A stretch of DNA of 16,433 bases from CAZVEV01 sp964625865 (GCA_964625865.1 CAZVEV010000118.1:1-16433); one strand, 5' to 3'. Numbered from the stretch's first letter, positions 7,151 to 14,489 are shown. Made by a program: numbers and translations. Notes: generated by a model not told the origin, from the sequence alone.

Positions 7151-8632
7151 TCAGCGCTTGAGGCGGCGCTTGAGTTGGGCGCGGTAGAGGTTGGCCGGGT
7201 GCAGGACGCGCGGGTCGACGGCCTCGAACCAGCGGCCGTCGGGCCGGACCAGGCTGCGCTGGGCGGCCTGGACGCCGACGAAGTTCATCAGGTCGGGCCC
7301 CCAGCGGTCGGGCCACTTCTGCCCCCGGCGGGCACGGATATTCCAGAACGTCTCCCATGCCCCGCTGTGGCGCCCCAGCGCCGCCCCGCCGCCGGACCGG
7401 AACATGCGGCTGCCCTCGCCCAGGTCGATCTCGGTGAACAGGTTCGCGTGCGGGCCGTGCTTGTGGTGGTCGAAGCAGAGGTCGAGGCCCTTCCCGCGTG
7501 TCACGACATTGCCGGCCGACTGTCCGGTCACCGTGATGTCGTGAATGAATCGCGTGCGGAACTCGAACTCCTCCAGCAGCGTGTCCTGCCCGCCGAGTGT
7601 CATGCCGTGGTGCCCCGTGGTCTTGCGCGAGGGTTCGGGCCTTCGGGCCGATTCGAAGACGATCCGGCTCAGCGTGAGATTGATGCCCCCCAGGAAGATG
7701 CCGCTGTCGGCGTTGCTGATCCGGATGTTGCGGACCCAGCAGTTGCGGCATCCGTACAGGGCCATCGCATTGTAGCCCCGCTCGGTGAAATGGCCCCTGT
7801 ACGGCGTGTTGGGGAACTCAAATCGCAGCCCGTCGATGCCCACGCCCTCGACGCTGCTGTCCGCCGCATACAGTCGCGGCGTCCATTCGGCGCGGACGTC
7901 GGTTCGCAGCGGGCGGTCGAACTCGATTCTGCATTTGGCGCGGTCGACGCGGGTGATCCGGCACAGGAATCGCACACCGGCGCGCGTGCCCAGTTCCTTC
8001 AGCGACCCCGGATCGCCTGCGTAGAGGTACCTGGCCAGAGATTGGCTGCGCGTGTCATGCAACTCCAACCGGACGTCCTGACCGACAGCGAACCTGGCTG
8101 TCGACGAGACGGCCAGCGACGTGGCGCCGCGTTTGGCGGGGGCGGTTACGGTCGCCAGGGGCCTCCGCGCCCACGAGCCGTTAACCTGGACGAACCCGCC
8201 GGACCAGGAGTAGTTCGACGTCTTGCGCCCGCTCGTGGTGGCGCCCCAGTTGGGCTTGATCTCGTGCAGCGGCTTGGGGAAGTAGAGCACGGACCTGTCG
8301 GGCCCGGCGCCGATGAGGCATGTGCCCGAACTGCGGATGTAGAGGAAGTCGGTGATCACGTAGCGCCCGGGTGGGACGCCGATGGCCTTGCCGGCGGCCT
8401 TGGCGATCGCCTGCTTGAACGCGGCGGTGTCGTCGGTCTTCCCATCGCCGACGGCGCCGAAATCCTTGACGCTGACTTGGGGGCGGCGGGTCGGCAGGGG
8501 CTTTTCGCCGCGGTGATATCCGGCGTACGAGAAGTCGGGCAGGCGGCTGTCGGGAGTCCACCGTTCGCCCGCCTCGCCCCAGAGCATCGAGTACGTCGGC
8601 CCCGCCGCCCGAGCCAGCCCGTGCGGGACCAC
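7151..8632 (-). CDS. Pectate-lyase-superfamily right-handed beta-helix protein, exported; start uncertain
   Basis: A protein of 493 residues if translated from GTG at 8632-8630. VKDFGAVGDGKTDDTAAFKQ at 55-74 and VPPGRYVITDFLYI at 86-99 are hallmark features of the Pectate_lyase_3 (GH28-like) N-terminal helix. The rest contains beta-helix strands such as CRNCWVRNIRISNADSGIFL and GHHGMTLGGQDTLLEEFEF. It may act on an extracellular polysaccharide; catalytic residues were not assigned. In the same frame upstream, codons to 8677 read RWRIACIVVAVVPHGLARAAG, an evident signal peptide, but no ATG, GTG or TTG occurs before the TAG at 8680-8678. An ATG at 8660-8658 is in the wrong frame, so a one-base shift in the gene or the assembly is likely. 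The terminator at 6884-6906 probably ends its transcript. Confidence 0.78.
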   Translation of the reverse strand: MVPHGLARAAGPTYSMLWGEAGERWTPDSRLPDFSYAGYHRGEKPLPTRRPQVSVKDFGAVGDGKTDDTAAFKQAIAKAAGKAIGVPPGRYVITDFLYIRSSGTCLIGAGPDRSVLYFPKPLHEIKPNWGATTSGRKTSNYSWSGGFVQVNGSWARRPLATVTAPAKRGATSLAVSSTARFAVGQDVRLELHDTRSQSLARYLYAGDPGSLKELGTRAGVRFLCRITRVDRAKCRIEFDRPLRTDVRAEWTPRLYAADSSVEGVGIDGLRFEFPNTPYRGHFTERGYNAMALYGCRNCWVRNIRISNADSGIFLGGINLTLSRIVFESARRPEPSRKTTGHHGMTLGGQDTLLEEFEFRTRFIHDITVTGQSAGNVVTRGKGLDLCFDHHKHGPHANLFTEIDLGEGSRMFRSGGGAALGRHSGAWETFWNIRARRGQKWPDRWGPDLMNFVGVQAAQRSLVRPDGRWFEAVDPRVLHPANLYRAQLKRRLKR

Positions 8633-8820
8633 CGCGACAACGATACAAGCGATCCGCCATCGTGGGGGTCTAGGCCTCTATCCCGATCTCCGTGTCCTCG
8701 CTGCAGCATACCATGCCGCCGTCAGACCGTCGAGGACCGGGATTGGCAGGGGGGGGCAATCGCACCTAAACGTTCAGCCGAAGACACGGCAAGACAGAGA
8801 ACGACAGATAAGGCAGAAAC

Positions 8821-9020
8821 AACAGCAACGGCCTAGCCGCAGATTTCGCAGATGACGCAGATTGAAAGACACGAAGACTTGAGTAGAGGATTACTGAAAC
8901 AGCGAAAACGAAAATGGATGAAATGAATCTGTGATCATCTCTCCGTTCAAACCATCGTTCTGTCTTCCGTCTCTTCTAATCTGCGTCATCTGCGAAATCT
9001 GCGGCTAGGTCGTTGCTGTT
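8821..9020. mobile_element. MITE-like inverted-repeat element of about 200 bp, low GC
   Basis: The left arm at 8821-8863 and the right arm at 8978-9020 are reverse complements over 43 bp with one mismatch. Each arm contains a short unit of the form CGCAGATNN repeated three times. The interior and flanks (about 8760-9065) are clearly richer in A and T than the rest of the window, pointing to a foreign or non-coding element. No transposase or ORF worth calling is inside. The element lies between the divergent beta-helix and lipoprotein genes. Repeats of the type GCAGAT-NN-CGCAGAT are familiar as dispersed intergenic sequences, so a non-autonomous element is the best guess; no target-site duplication was identified. 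Around it, 9021-9210 holds only a short dyad (9143-9150 with 9167-9174). Confidence 0.55.
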
Positions 9021-9210
9021 TCTTTTGTTGTTTTCTCTCTTGTTTGTTCTGTGTTTCGAACAATTCTTGGACCAAGAGTCTAGATGCGATTGCCCTGATT
9101 AGCAGGGGGGGCGCCAACGGAGGGTCCGACCTCTTCGCGGACCTGTTCGCAAGATCCGTTTCGGAAGCGAACAGCCGGCGGGACAATCCGCAAATCGACG
9201 CAGATTTGTC

Positions 9211-9239
9211 GTGACAGGCCGCACGTCATGGGTCAATAT
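9211..9239 (+). promoter_or_regulatory. Candidate promoter of the Cys-rich lipoprotein gene
   Basis: GTGACA at 9211-9216 matches the -35 consensus at five of six bases, and CAATAT at 9234-9239 follows with a 17 bp spacer. It would leave a 5' leader of about 120 nt before the ATG at 9367. The -10 is weak, so this is tentative. Confidence 0.3.
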
Positions 9240-9366
9240 TCCCGGTGCAGGCTCGGGACGGTCACGTGTTGGCGACCGTGCGGGTCGGAACTGGGAAGAA
9301 ATGCCCGGCCGCATGGGCGGCAGGGATGCGTGCAATTGTGTTGGGACGTTGCTGAAAGGAAGACGC

Positions 9367-9567
9367 ATGAAGAAGCATTTGCGGGTATTGGCAATCGTGT
9401 TGATGTTCGTCGCACTGACGGGCATGGTCGCGGGGTGCGGGCTCTTCAACGGTCACGACCACGGTGATGGTGACGGGGCCTGCTGCGGCAAGGACGGCAA
9501 GTGCTGCAAGCCGCCCGCCAAGTGCTGCGGCACGGGCGGCACGTGCTGCAAACCGCCCGCCAAGTAG
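9367..9567 (+). CDS. Small Cys-rich lipoprotein with four Cys-Cys heptads
   Basis: A 66-residue protein. The start at ATG 9367 is chosen because AAGGA lies 6 nt upstream and the protein then opens with a lipoprotein signal (MKKHLRVLAIVLMFVALTGM, then VAGC with Cys24 as the lipidation site). A longer frame back to 9211 has no such logic. The mature part has a His/Asp-rich HDHGDGDG (30-37). Four seven-residue units follow: CCGKDGK, CCKPPAK, CCGTGGT and CCKPPAK. The Cys pairs therefore start at 39, 46, 53 and 60, and the units alternate as a doubled 14-mer. Eight thiols on an exported peptide suggest metal binding or disulfide cross-linking; this is inference. I recognise no family. A strong hairpin at 9641-9668 follows. 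Confidence 0.8.
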   Translation: MKKHLRVLAIVLMFVALTGMVAGCGLFNGHDHGDGDGACCGKDGKCCKPPAKCCGTGGTCCKPPAK

Positions 9568-9640
9568 CGCGGCGGTCGCGGTGCGGGGAACAACTCCCCT
9601 GATCGCCGCGACGCCGGCGGATTAGAGTGATGGTTAACCG

Positions 9641-9668
9641 GACGGCCCCTCCACGAGGAGGGGCCGTC
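9641..9668. terminator. Strong hairpin terminator between convergent small genes
   Basis: GACGGCCCCTCC and GGAGGGGCCGTC form a perfect 12 bp stem around an ACGA loop. On the plus strand the sequence ATCGTTTCGTCTT follows, which is only moderately T-rich. It lies 73 bp after the lipoprotein stop and 91 bp beyond the stop of the convergent micro-gene at 9760, so it may serve both strands. Confidence 0.65.
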
Positions 9669-9759
9669 ATCGTTTCGTCTTGGCTCACGTCGCGCCCGCC
9701 AGCATACGCCAGCCGGGCAGGCGCTGTCCGGGTCACACGCATCCGCCGACCGGGCGACG

Positions 9760-9858
9760 CTACTTCGGCCCGCAGGCCCCGCATGCCGCCCACACCGGAC
9801 CCGCCGCCAACGCCAGTATCATCGCCGCCGCCACCGCACGCCCGATTTGCTTCGTCAT
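9760..9858 (-). CDS. Very small secreted peptide (32 aa) with a CxxC motif
   Basis: A 32-codon frame with ATG at 9858-9856 and TAG at 9762-9760. The peptide begins MTKQIGRAVAAAMILALAAG and continues PVWAACGACGPK. This is a Sec signal peptide with a clean A-x-A type site (VWA|A), leaving a mature tail of about eight residues, ACGACGPK. An AGGAGA Shine-Dalgarno at 9871-9866 lies 7 nt before the ATG, which is the strongest argument that it is translated. The gene converges on the Cys-rich lipoprotein, whose mature part is also short and built from Cys, Gly, Lys and Pro. No family is recognised. It could be a secreted thiol peptide, a degenerate relative of the lipoprotein, or a leader whose product is the signal peptide itself. 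Confidence 0.55.
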   Translation of the reverse strand: MTKQIGRAVAAAMILALAAGPVWAACGACGPK

Positions 9859-10001
9859 CGCCGTATCTCCTGAAAGGACCGGCAGTCGACATTATCACGG
9901 ACTAACTGAAACCCGCGCCGTATGCGAATGGGTCTGGGTCTTCCGCATGCAACGAGTTGCGCCCTCTTTCGCTGTTCACCGTGTCTGGAAATGCTCATCG
10001 T

Positions 10002-10148
10002 GTTTAGCGGGCGATCGTGGGGTAGCCCGTGGGCGTTCACAGGGCCAACCCCGCACTGGCGAAACCCCCCGAAACNNNNNNNNNNGATCGTCGGTTCGCG
10101 GTTCGCGGTTCACCGTACAAACCCCGATTTGCCGATCGCCCGCTAAAC
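10002..10148. repeat. 16-bp perfect inverted repeat flanking the assembly gap
   Basis: GTTTAGCGGGCGATCG at 10002-10017 is the exact reverse complement of 10133-10148. Between them lie the N run and three heptamers (GGTTCGC, GGTTCGC, GGTTCAC) at 10093-10113. The arrangement suggests a structured or repeated element that broke the assembly. No gene is supported from 9859 to 10341. Confidence 0.6.
10076..10085. other. Assembly gap (10 N)
   Basis: Ten undetermined bases mark a scaffold join. The true distance between the flanks is unknown, so any feature spanning this point, including the flanking inverted repeat, must be treated with care. Confidence 0.99.
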
Positions 10149-10236
10149 GTGCGGAAGACGATGATCTGGACATGAAGATTCATATGCAGGTCATTACGCG
10201 TGAAGAAGATGACAGCACTAACTGACCGTCAAGCGG

Positions 10237-10264
10237 GGGATGAACGACAGGGGATGAACGACAG
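10237..10264. repeat. Direct repeat, two 14-bp units, inside a dyad
   Basis: GGGATGAACGACAG occurs twice back to back (10237-10250 and 10251-10264). The pair is flanked by GCGGGGGAT (10233-10241) and ATCCCCGC (10268-10275), which nearly complement each other. It lies 78 bp upstream of the next gene's start, in its probable promoter or leader region. Confidence 0.6.
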
Positions 10265-10341
10265 ATGATCCCCGCCTCCGCTGGTCAGGGCGACGGCGGT
10301 ACGGTATGTTGACGGGCAGAACTCTCAGTAAGGAACTTGGT

Positions 10342-13300
10342 ATGAAATCGATCATGTGCGGCGTGCTTGCAGGGGTGTTGCTGATTGCGGCGGGGTCTGC
10401 CTGTGCGGCAACGGCGGATGATATTCTGCACGCCACCGGCGTGCGAGGCGGGCTGGTGGTGCACCTGGGCTGCGGCGATGGCAAGCTGACAGCCGGGCTG
10501 CGAGCGAACGAGGCCTACATCGTGCATGGGCTGGACACTTCGGCTGCCAACGTCGCCGCGGCGCGGAGGCACATCGCCTCGCGGGGGCTGTACGGGGAGG
10601 TGTCCGTCGAGCAGTGGATCGACCCTCGCCTGCCGTATGCCGACAATCTCGTGAACCTGGTCGTAGCCGAGACCCCCGGCGCGATAAAGACCGCCGAGAT
10701 CCTTCGCGTGCTGGCCCCGGGCGGGGTGGCGTACGTCAAAGCCGGCGGGGCCTGGGCCAGGACCGTCAAGCCCCAACCGGCCAACATCGACGCGTGGGGC
10801 CACTATCTCCACGACGCGGGCAACAACGCGGTGGCGGCCGACACGGTCGTCGGGCCGCCGCGCCGGCTGCAGTGGGTGGTTTCGCCGCTGTTCCTCCGCA
10901 GTCACGAGACGGCAAGCGGCATTCAGGCGCAGGTGGCCTCGGGCGGGCGGCTGTTCTACGTCTTCGACGAGGGGCCGATCGGCATTACCGACGAGCGCCT
11001 GCCCGGGCGGTGGTCACTCGTCTGTCGCGACGCGTTCAACGGTAAGTTGCTGTGGAAGCGACCGATGCCCAGGTGGGGCTGGCGCGAGTGGGGCAAGTCC
11101 AAGTTTGCGGGCAAGGACTGGACCACGCTCCGCGCCGGGCGGGTCTCGGGCCCGGTCGAGTTGCAGCGTCGCTTGGTGGCCGACGGCGACCGGCTATATG
11201 CGACGCTGGGCTATCGCGCGCCGCTGTCGATCCTGGACGCGGCGACGGGCAAGATCATCGCGACGGTCAAGCAGACCGACCCGGCCAGCGAGATCCTGGT
11301 CAGTGACGGCGTGGCGGTGGTGCATGTCAAGACACCGGGCCAGGCGACGGCGACGAAGCGCCGCGGGGCCAAGGGCAAGCCCCAGCCGACCGGTACGGGG
11401 AAACTGGTGGGCGTGGATGGCAAGACAGGGCGCGTGCTCTGGACGGCGCCCGCGGGCGGGGGCGTCCGGACGCTGCAGTTGGCGATAGCCGACGGGCGCG
11501 TGTTCGGCGTGGTCGGGAAGAACCTGATGTGCCTGGACCTCACGACGGGCAAGAAGCGATGGCAGACGCCGGCCAAGACGCCCGCCGGGAAGAACCTCGT
11601 CGCCGCCGGCGGGGTCGTGCTGATTCTCGGCGGCACGTCGCTGGAATCGTACGATGCGGTCAAGGGCACGCTGTTGTGGCACAAGAAGATCCCGCCTCGC
11701 AGCGGCGGAGAGGTCCCCGACCTGTTCGTCGTGGGCGAGACGGCCTGGCCGGGCATGATCCCGGTGGACGCCGCGGGCAAGGCCCTGCGCAAGAGCGAGC
11801 GGGCGATGGTGCTGGGCTTTGACCTGCGCACAGGCAAGCAGACCCGGCGCATCGTCGTGGGCAACTTCCGAAGCCCGGAGCATCATCATCGCTGTTACCG
11901 CAACAAGGCCACCAGCCGCTACATCATCAGCGGCATGGAAGGCGCGGAGTTTCTCGATCTCCGGGCGAGCGGCCACGAGCAGAACAACTGGATCCGCGGG
12001 GCGTGCAAGGAAGGCATCATGCCCTGCTACGGCATGCTCTACGTGCCGTCGGACCAGTGCTTCTGCCAGCCGGGCGGTAAGCTGCTGGGCTACACCGCCA
12101 TCGCCCCCGCACCGCCCAAGCCTGTGCCGCCCGTCCCCGATGCCCGGCGAGTCGAGAAGGGCCCCGCCTATGCTCAGATCGCCAACCTCACATCCGGAAT
12201 CTCAAATGGGAATTCAGGCGATTGGCCGACGTATCGCCACGACGCGGCCCGTCACGCCAGCACGCCCGCGCCCGTCGGGCCCAACGTGGCCAAGGCGTGG
12301 CGCGTCTCGCTGGGTGACGGAGCGAGGCTGACCCAGCCGGTGACGGCCGGCGGCAAGCTGCTGGTGGCGGCGATCGACGCTCACACCGTCCACGCCCTGG
12401 ACATCGCGACGGGCAAGCGGTTGTGGCAGTTCACAGCCGGCGGGCGAATCGACTCACCGCCGACGCTGTACGGCGAGATGGTCCTGTTCGGCTCGGCCGA
12501 CGGCCGCGTGTACTGCCTCCGCCAGTCCGACGGTGCGCTGGCGTGGCGTTTCCTTGCCGCCCCGCACGATCGTCGCGTGGGCGCGTTCGGCCAGGTCGAG
12601 TCGGCCTGGCCCGTTCATGGCAGCGTGCTCGTTCATAACGGGATCGCGTACGTTGGGGCAGGGCGGTCGACGTACCTCGACGGGGGGATTCGCCTGTGGG
12701 GCCTGGACCCCGCTACCGGGGCGATCCGCCACAAGGGCCGGCTCGCCGGGCCTCACCGCACTATTGACGGCCAGCGCGACGTGGCGTTCTACGTCCCCGG
12801 GGCCAACTCCGACGTCCTGGTCGCCGAGGGCGGCCGGATCTACATGCGACAGAAGAAGCTCACCCCCGCACTGAAGGAGATCGACCCGAAGGTCCTCTCG
12901 TCCAAGGGCGAGAAAGACGTCGGGCTGCACGTGTTCTCGACGTCGGGCCTGCTGGACGGGTCATGGTACAATCGCACGTTCTGGATGTACTCGAAGCGCT
13001 GGCCCGGCTTCCAACTGGCCAACCAGGCCCCCAAGACGGGGCAGTTGCTCTCCGTCGACGCCACGACGACCTACGCCCTTCGCGTCTACTACCGCCGCAA
13101 CTGCCACAGCCCGATGTTCTTCCCCGGCAAGAAGGGCTACCTGCTGTTCGCCGACAAGAACACCACCGAGCCGCAGATCGTCGGCGACCACGGCGCCCGC
13201 CCGCCGGTGCCGTGGCTCCCGCAGTCGGACTACTCTCGTGGCGGGCGGGGCGGCGTCAAACTCGGCGCCAAGGCGTTCGGCGCGGACAAGGGCATCGGCT

Positions 13301-13611
13301 ACACGCGTGCCGATCCGCCGCTGTGGATGCTCTGGATCCCGGTGCGTGTCCGCGCGATGGTCAAGACGCGCGACGTCCTGTTTGCTGCCGGTCCCCCCGA
13401 CGAGTTCGACCCCAAGGCCCCGTTTGCCGCGCTGGAAGGCAAGAAAGGCGCCGTCCTGGTGGCCGTCTCAGCGGCCGAGGGCAAGAAACTGGGCGAACTG
13501 AAGCTCGATACCGTCCCCGTATTCGACGGCATGATCGCGTCGAAGGGACGCGTGCTTGTGTCCCTTCAAGACGGCAGTGTCCTGTGCCTCAGCGACCCCG
13601 CCGGGAAGTAG
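10342..13611 (+). CDS. Exported fusion of a methyltransferase-like domain and a PQQ-type beta-propeller
   Basis: A 1089-residue protein. ATG 10342 is preferred over an in-frame ATG at 10306 because AAGGA lies 7 nt before it and a signal peptide follows at once (MKSIMCGVLAGVLLIAAGSA, cleavage near residue 22). Residues 38-140 resemble a class I SAM methyltransferase: VVHLGCGDGKLT (39-50, motif I), GLDTS (Asp65, acidic motif II position) and EILRVLAPGGVAYV (119-132, post-motif). After a linker, repeats of PQQ-propeller type follow: AFNGKLLWK, LDAATGKIIA, VDGKTGRVLW, LDLTTGKKRW, LDIATGKRLW, SADGRVYCL and LDPATGAIRH. Similar fusions are common but uncharacterised in planctomycetes. The propeller may bind a cofactor, a sugar or a protein partner. 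A covarying inverted repeat lies downstream rather than a standard terminator. Confidence 0.85.
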   Translation: MKSIMCGVLAGVLLIAAGSACAATADDILHATGVRGGLVVHLGCGDGKLTAGLRANEAYIVHGLDTSAANVAAARRHIASRGLYGEVSVEQWIDPRLPYADNLVNLVVAETPGAIKTAEILRVLAPGGVAYVKAGGAWARTVKPQPANIDAWGHYLHDAGNNAVAADTVVGPPRRLQWVVSPLFLRSHETASGIQAQVASGGRLFYVFDEGPIGITDERLPGRWSLVCRDAFNGKLLWKRPMPRWGWREWGKSKFAGKDWTTLRAGRVSGPVELQRRLVADGDRLYATLGYRAPLSILDAATGKIIATVKQTDPASEILVSDGVAVVHVKTPGQATATKRRGAKGKPQPTGTGKLVGVDGKTGRVLWTAPAGGGVRTLQLAIADGRVFGVVGKNLMCLDLTTGKKRWQTPAKTPAGKNLVAAGGVVLILGGTSLESYDAVKGTLLWHKKIPPRSGGEVPDLFVVGETAWPGMIPVDAAGKALRKSERAMVLGFDLRTGKQTRRIVVGNFRSPEHHHRCYRNKATSRYIISGMEGAEFLDLRASGHEQNNWIRGACKEGIMPCYGMLYVPSDQCFCQPGGKLLGYTAIAPAPPKPVPPVPDARRVEKGPAYAQIANLTSGISNGNSGDWPTYRHDAARHASTPAPVGPNVAKAWRVSLGDGARLTQPVTAGGKLLVAAIDAHTVHALDIATGKRLWQFTAGGRIDSPPTLYGEMVLFGSADGRVYCLRQSDGALAWRFLAAPHDRRVGAFGQVESAWPVHGSVLVHNGIAYVGAGRSTYLDGGIRLWGLDPATGAIRHKGRLAGPHRTIDGQRDVAFYVPGANSDVLVAEGGRIYMRQKKLTPALKEIDPKVLSSKGEKDVGLHVFSTSGLLDGSWYNRTFWMYSKRWPGFQLANQAPKTGQLLSVDATTTYALRVYYRRNCHSPMFFPGKKGYLLFADKNTTEPQIVGDHGARPPVPWLPQSDYSRGGRGGVKLGAKAFGADKGIGYTRADPPLWMLWIPVRVRAMVKTRDVLFAAGPPDEFDPKAPFAALEGKKGAVLVAVSAAEGKKLGELKLDTVPVFDGMIASKGRVLVSLQDGSVLCLSDPAGK

Positions 13612-13683
13612 GCGCCCTGTCCGTGTTAAGCAGGATGTTCGTGCGTCAGCGCACCGGAGGGGGAGAAATTGAGGACGGTTTCC

Positions 13684-13854
13684 CGAGGCAGGCAACGCCC
13701 ACAGGCTCCGCCCTGTGGGGTGTCGACGAAGACGAGGGACCTCTGGGTCTCTGTCATGTCGCACTTGGGCGCGTTGGGGAATCGACCTTGATGAACCACC
13801 GTCTCGTTCGCGAATACCCCACGGGACGGAGCCCGTGGGCGTTTGCCTGCCTCG
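13684..13854. repeat. Inverted-repeat element with a covarying hairpin in each arm
   Basis: The arms 13684-13721 and 13816-13854 are near-perfect reverse complements (one indel and a few substitutions), separated by 94 bp. Each arm also folds on itself. CCCACAGG/CCTGTGGG pairs at 13698-13705 with 13712-13719, and CCCACGGG/CCCGTGGG at 13818-13825 with 13832-13839. The A-T pair of one hairpin is a G-C pair in the other, so base pairing is conserved despite sequence change. It lies in the 342 bp gap between the propeller fusion and the minus-strand membrane protein gene, where no gene is supported. A related string (GTAGCCCGTGGGCGTT) occurs at about 10022-10037. Confidence 0.8.
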
Positions 13855-13953
13855 TCACGCCGACACGGCGCGCTAATGACGCGTTACCTTGTGTCCACGC
13901 CGAACGCTCATATCACCTGTGCAACGTGCAGGCGGATTGCCCATCCCGCGTGT

Positions 13954-14325
13954 TCATCGGCGCCAGTCGTCCAGTCGCCCGCTATCGCCGCGCTGGGACC
14001 GCCAGTTTCGGCTGTCGGCCTGGTCGGTCCGCTCGAGGGTCTGGACTTCCTGAAGCGCCGCGTTGGCCTTTCCGCCGGACGGCTGGCCCCACGTCGACGT
14101 CGTTGTGCGAGGGGCCTCTCGCCGCGCCGGTTTGCCTCCGCCCAGATGCAGTCTGACCTGTTCAGCCGCCGCGGTGACCTTGTCGGCGTGCGTCGTTGCG
14201 TCGATGATCAGGCTCTCGGCGCCCGAGGCGTCCCGGCGCGACATCCGGGCCACGCAGATGAACGTTCCGAGCAGAACGATCGCCAGCACCATCACCATCG
14301 TCTTCGATCCGGTTGCGTCAACCAT
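13954..14325 (-). CDS. Small membrane-anchored protein of unknown function
   Basis: A 123-residue protein. The ATG at 14325 is chosen because a strong GGAGGAA Shine-Dalgarno (14338-14332) lies 6 nt before it; a longer frame begins at 14382 but lacks this. The N-terminus has one hydrophobic segment at about 8-27 (KTMVMVLAIVLLGTFICVAR) followed by RMSRRD, so the short N-terminal tail probably faces outside or the segment acts as an uncleaved signal anchor. The remaining 95 residues are polar, with ATTHADKVTAAAEQVRLHL possibly helical, then a disordered Arg/Gly/Ser/Thr-rich tail. No family is recognised. It is divergent from the pilin-like genes and may share regulation with them; there is no direct evidence for a joint function. 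Confidence 0.6.
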   Translation of the reverse strand: MVDATGSKTMVMVLAIVLLGTFICVARMSRRDASGAESLIIDATTHADKVTAAAEQVRLHLGGGKPARREAPRTTTSTWGQPSGGKANAALQEVQTLERTDQADSRNWRSQRGDSGRLDDWRR

Positions 14326-14450
14326 GCGCCGTTCCTCCGCAAAGGTCCCCTCGCCCATCTCTGCCGGAAGCATACGATACAAAACCGCCCTTGCCTCACC
14401 CGCTCAAACTGTGGAGCGGACATGGGCGTGGCGGCTCGGGCCGGTATGGG

Positions 14451-14489
14451 GAAACCCCTATGGTCGCGGGTATGGCGCGGCGGTACCAT
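14451..14489 (+). promoter_or_regulatory. Distal promoter-like block upstream of the first pilin-like gene
   Basis: GAAACCCCTA at 14451-14460 is followed by TGGTCG (14461-14466), a 17 bp spacer and TACCAT (14484-14489). The same order and spacing recur at 15443-15482 upstream of the second copy (GAAAACCCCTA, TTGCCT, 17 bp, TACTGT). Conservation between copies is the main evidence; the hexamers are weak. Confidence 0.4.

Noticed and set aside
7142..8836. A 564-codon plus-strand frame
   Set aside because: It is antisense to the beta-helix gene and has biased composition without motifs.
8838..8863. Possible CRISPR array from the repeated CGCAGATNN units
   Set aside because: Units are 9 bp, adjacent, and without spacers; they form an inverted-repeat arm and no cas gene is near.
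8986..9186. A 66-codon minus-strand frame
   Set aside because: It begins outside the low-GC element and reads into its arm; the Lys/Gln/Arg-rich end is just the A-rich strand. No Shine-Dalgarno was seen.
9891..9896. GATAAT on the minus strand as a -10 box for the micro-gene
   Set aside because: No acceptable -35 was found at 16-18 bp, so it was not listed as a promoter.
9446..9905. Overlapping frames on both strands around the terminator hairpin
   Set aside because: They read through the hairpin and are Pro/Arg/Gly-rich without start signals. The 32-codon frame at 9760-9858 explains the only good ribosome site here.
10172..10225. A 17-codon plus frame starting MKIHMQVITREEDD
   Set aside because: No clear Shine-Dalgarno and no signal or motif; it lies next to the gap and repeats.
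12963..14156. A 397-codon plus-strand frame running past the propeller-fusion stop
   Set aside because: It overlaps the end of the fusion gene in another frame and crosses the inverted-repeat element; no domain or ribosome site was seen.
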